A program made the position numbers and the translations under genes. A stretch of DNA of 6,244 nucleotides from Chloroflexota bacterium (GTDB taxonomy: Bacteria > Chloroflexota > Dehalococcoidia > UBA2247 > RBG-13-53-26). Positions 4,112 through 6,244 of the stretch are shown piece by piece. Position 1 is the stretch's first letter. Every line of letters begins with the position of its first letter. Where the stretch lies: NCBI GenBank assembly GCA_003650185.1, contig QMOF01000138.1, positions 1-6,244 of the forward strand, given 5' to 3'. The notes beneath the pieces are model-generated. The model saw nothing but the letters and a program-made list of their open reading frames with translations. It did no database searches and was not told where the DNA came from.

Positions 4112-5704
4112 ATGACTGGCGAACGGGACAGGGTAATCGATGCGCCGGACATAGACGCTGTTATCTTCGATATGGACAGCGTGGTGTCCGATACGGCTAG
4201 CATTCATGCCATGGCCTGGAAACACCTGTTTGATCAATACCTGAAACAGCGTGCCCGCCAGAATGGAGAGCCGTTTCAGCCGTTTGACGCCGATAGCGAC
4301 TACAGGCGCTACTTGGACGGGAAGCCACGCTACGATGGCGTCAAGAGCTTCCTGGAATCGCGGGGCATTTCCCTGCCCTACGGCAACCCAACTGATGCCC
4401 CTGACCGCGAGACGGTCTGTGGCCTGGGCAATCGGAAGGACAGGTATTTTCTCGATCACTTGCGGGAGCGACCGCCCAAGGCCTTTCCTTCGTCAGTCAA
4501 GTTCATTCGGGATGTCAGGGCAAGGGGCGTTCGGACTGCGGTCATATCTTCCAGCCAAAACTGTGCTGATATCCTGGAAGCGGCGGGCGTCGGAGACCTG
4601 TTTGACGTGAAAGTGGATGGCGTGGACGTCGGCAAGCTCGGTTTGAAGGGGAAACCAGACCCGGCAATTCTCCTCGAGGCTGCCAAAAGGCTCGGCGTCG
4701 AACCTTCACGTGCCATGGGTATCGAAGTCACCCTGGCGGGCGTTGAAGCTGGCTATCGTGGCGGATTCGGACTGGTGGTCGGTGTGGACATGACCGGACA
4801 GGGTGAGCGACTCAAGGAGCGAGGCGCCCATCTGGTAGTCCATGACCTCGGTGATCTGGTGATCAATCGTGGCAGCCACTCCGCCGAGACAGCGGCGAGT
4901 GCAGCAGAAGACCTCCCGTCGGCTCTGGACAGGAGAGAGGAAATCGCACAGCTTATCGAAAGCAGTGTACCAGTTGTTTTCCTGGACTATGATGGGACAT
5001 TGACGCGCATTGTAGACAAACCGCCCCAGGCCCTACTCCCCGAGGAGACGCGGGAGACGATGGTGCGGCTGATGGCCTGCTGCCCCGTGGTCATCATGAG
5101 CGGGCGAGACCTCAACGACGTCCGTAATATGGTCGGCATTGAAGGTCTTGTCTACGCCGGAAGCCATGGCTTTGACATCGCCGGGCCGCAAGGTCCATAT
5201 CCCGACCAGGGGCGCGGCCAGCAGTTCCTGCCAGCGCTCGACGGCGCTGAGGCAGAGTTAAAGCGCATGCTGGAGGACATACCTGGTGTCTGGGTTGAGC
5301 GCAAGCGGTTTGCCGTCGCGGTCCACTACCGCGGCATGGAAGACCGCTATATGGGCGAACTGGAGCACCGGGTGAACAAGGTATACGAGCAACACCCTGA
5401 GCTACGAAGGTCAACCGGTAAGAAGATATTCGAGCTTCGCCCCGATGTCGACTGGGACAAAGGCAAAGCCCTGCTGTGGCTGCTTGAAACGTTCGAACTG
5501 CATAGCAGTCCCGTTATACCCTTGTACATTGGCGACGATCTCACTGATGAGGATGCCTTTCAAGCAATTCGTGACCGTGGCATTGGCATAGTGGTCGGCC
5601 AGCCGCCACACCGGACGGCTGCGCGCTATATGCTGCAAGACCCGGCCGAGGTGAAGGCATTCCTTGATTTTCTGGCCGCGTTGCTGGAAAGAGGGGCGCA
5701 ATGA
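4112..5704 (+). CDS. otsB: Beta-phosphoglucomutase-like HAD / trehalose-6-phosphate phosphatase fusion
   Basis: This is a 530-residue cytoplasmic fusion. Residues 15-250 form a beta-PGM-like HAD domain: motif I F19-DMD-S23, cap region to about 110, motif II S146-S148 (VISSS), motif III K181 (KGKPDP) and motif IV G203-IEVT. Two conserved positions differ from the family: G23, usual in FDMDG, is Ser, and the second acid of the ED pair (E205-D206) is Val206, which may weaken Mg2+ binding. Residues about 275-528 form an OtsB-type trehalose phosphatase with all motifs: D292-Y-D294-GT, SGR (330-332), GSHG (350-353), ELRP...DKGK with K450, and GDDLTDEDAF (474-483). That half should dephosphorylate trehalose 6-phosphate to trehalose. 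AGGAGGT (4095-4101) lies 10 nt before the ATG. The stop overlaps the next start as ATGA (5701-5704), so the GH65 gene was translationally coupled. The order beta-PGM, OtsB, GH65 is that of mycobacterial OtsB1 (Rv2006), here split in two. Confidence 0.92.
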   Translation: MTGERDRVIDAPDIDAVIFDMDSVVSDTASIHAMAWKHLFDQYLKQRARQNGEPFQPFDADSDYRRYLDGKPRYDGVKSFLESRGISLPYGNPTDAPDRETVCGLGNRKDRYFLDHLRERPPKAFPSSVKFIRDVRARGVRTAVISSSQNCADILEAAGVGDLFDVKVDGVDVGKLGLKGKPDPAILLEAAKRLGVEPSRAMGIEVTLAGVEAGYRGGFGLVVGVDMTGQGERLKERGAHLVVHDLGDLVINRGSHSAETAASAAEDLPSALDRREEIAQLIESSVPVVFLDYDGTLTRIVDKPPQALLPEETRETMVRLMACCPVVIMSGRDLNDVRNMVGIEGLVYAGSHGFDIAGPQGPYPDQGRGQQFLPALDGAEAELKRMLEDIPGVWVERKRFAVAVHYRGMEDRYMGELEHRVNKVYEQHPELRRSTGKKIFELRPDVDWDKGKALLWLLETFELHSSPVIPLYIGDDLTDEDAFQAIRDRGIGIVVGQPPHRTAARYMLQDPAEVKAFLDFLAALLERGAQ

Positions 5705-6244
5705 GCGCCTGGTCACGAAGGTATGAAGGTTTTGATCCTGACCAGGAGGGATTGAGAGAGGCACTGTGCACACTGGGCAAGGGCTATTTCGCCACGCCCG
5801 CCGTCGCGCCAGAGTCAAACGCCGATGGCGTTGACTATCCGGGACATACGTTGCTGGCTGTCACACCCGTCTTGGATCACATATTGACGGGCACACCGTG
5901 GAGAACGAGAGCCTGGTCAATGTGCCGAACTGACTGCCCCTCGCTTTCCGGCTGGAGGGTGCCAACTGGTCCGATGTACCCCACGTGGAACTTCTCGACT
6001 ACTACCAGAAACTCGATCTGCACAGAGGCGTGCTGACCAGGTCCCTTGAGATTGCACGCCTGGCCCAAGCATGGCTACGTACAACCGGTCGCTCGACCGC
6101 TACCAAGTCCAGAAAAGGTTATGGTACCAGATGAGTTCCACGATACCTACCCCGGAGCTGATGAGGCGGGCCTCAACAACAACTCGTACACCAACATTAT
6201 GGCTGTCTGGGTCATGCGTCGCGCCCTGGATACGCTTGGACTGC
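5701..6244 (+). pseudogene. Glycoside hydrolase family 65 (trehalose/maltose/kojibiose phosphorylase-type) pseudogene, cut by the window end
   Basis: The start is a normal GH65 N-terminus: 'MSAWSRRYEGFDPDQEGLREALCTLGKGYFAT...APESNADGVDYPG', preceded by GAGGGG and overlapping otsB by ATGA. At about 5839-5844 one base is lost from CCnGGG. The reading then continues in another frame as 'GTYVAGCHTRLGSHIDGHTVENESLVNVPN', a TGA at 5931-5933 where the family has Trp, and 'LPLAFRLEGANWSDVPHVELLDYYQKLDLHRGVLTRSL' to 6047. There the sequence jumps to a region normally several hundred residues downstream: 'EIAR', then, shifted, 'MATYNRSLDRYQVQK' (from 6071), then, shifted again, 'VMVPDEFHDTYPGADEAGLNNNSYTNIMAVWVMRRALDTLGL' to the end. 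The last piece carries the catalytic acid region (usually GPDE[FY]HD; here the Gly is Val and the Glu is kept). With a frameshift, a nonsense codon, a large deletion and more shifts, no active enzyme is possible. Intact members use inorganic phosphate or water to split alpha-glucobioses. Confidence 0.88.

Noticed and set aside
3854..4459. 201-residue minus-strand open frame
   Set aside because: It overlaps the start of the well-supported HAD-OtsB gene on the opposite strand and has no recognisable motif.

Overview
This window looks like bacterial chromosome with moderately high GC. It combines a small integrative-element-like segment (about 1-2990) with a decaying host segment (about 3070-6244); an intact tRNA-Gly lies between them. 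The gene set is an actinobacterial-like small conserved protein, a split version of the mycobacterial OtsB1 architecture, an ISLre2 transposase remnant and a tRNA without encoded CCA. This fits Chloroflexota (Dehalococcoidia-like) or a deep actinobacterial relative. The taxonomic call is inference and rests on no marker gene.

Left segment. Three short genes run on the minus strand with overlapping or abutting ends: an AbrB/SpoVT-like protein (745-930), a basic conserved hypothetical protein (480-755) and a ParB-like N-terminal domain protein (225-479). The last ends at a C8 homopolymer where the frame appears to slip. Their promoter is close to consensus (TTGACA-N17-TATGAT), and a perfect 15-bp palindrome covers its -10 box. 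A helix-turn-helix protein (1073-1510) is transcribed divergently. A sparse stretch of about 480 bp follows, with one doubtful 83-residue ORF. Next comes an intact minus-strand tyrosine recombinase (1990-2898), whose 5' end faces the 3' end of tRNA-Gly(TCC) (2995-3066). This is the usual arrangement for an element integrated at a tRNA. The distal attachment site was not found in the window and would be expected to the left of base 1.

Right segment. An ISLre2-type transposase remnant (3196-3855, minus) lacks its middle and N-terminal parts and is frameshifted. About 230 bp with no recognisable gene follow. Then comes a plus-strand trehalose-metabolism pair: a 530-residue fusion of a beta-phosphoglucomutase-like HAD domain and an OtsB trehalose-6-phosphate phosphatase domain, overlapping by ATGA a glycoside hydrolase family 65 gene. 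The OtsB half keeps all of its motifs. The beta-PGM half has two substitutions at conserved active-site positions. The GH65 gene is clearly dead: it has a frameshift, a TGG-to-TGA nonsense codon, a large internal deletion and at least one more frameshift, and it runs off the window end.

The main biological story is an integrase/tRNA-Gly element carrying an AbrB-ParB-like regulated operon, beside an OtsB1-like trehalose module caught during decay. I did not find a convincing wholly new system. The best candidate for something undescribed is the divergent AbrB / small basic protein / ParB-like / HTH cluster with its operator.
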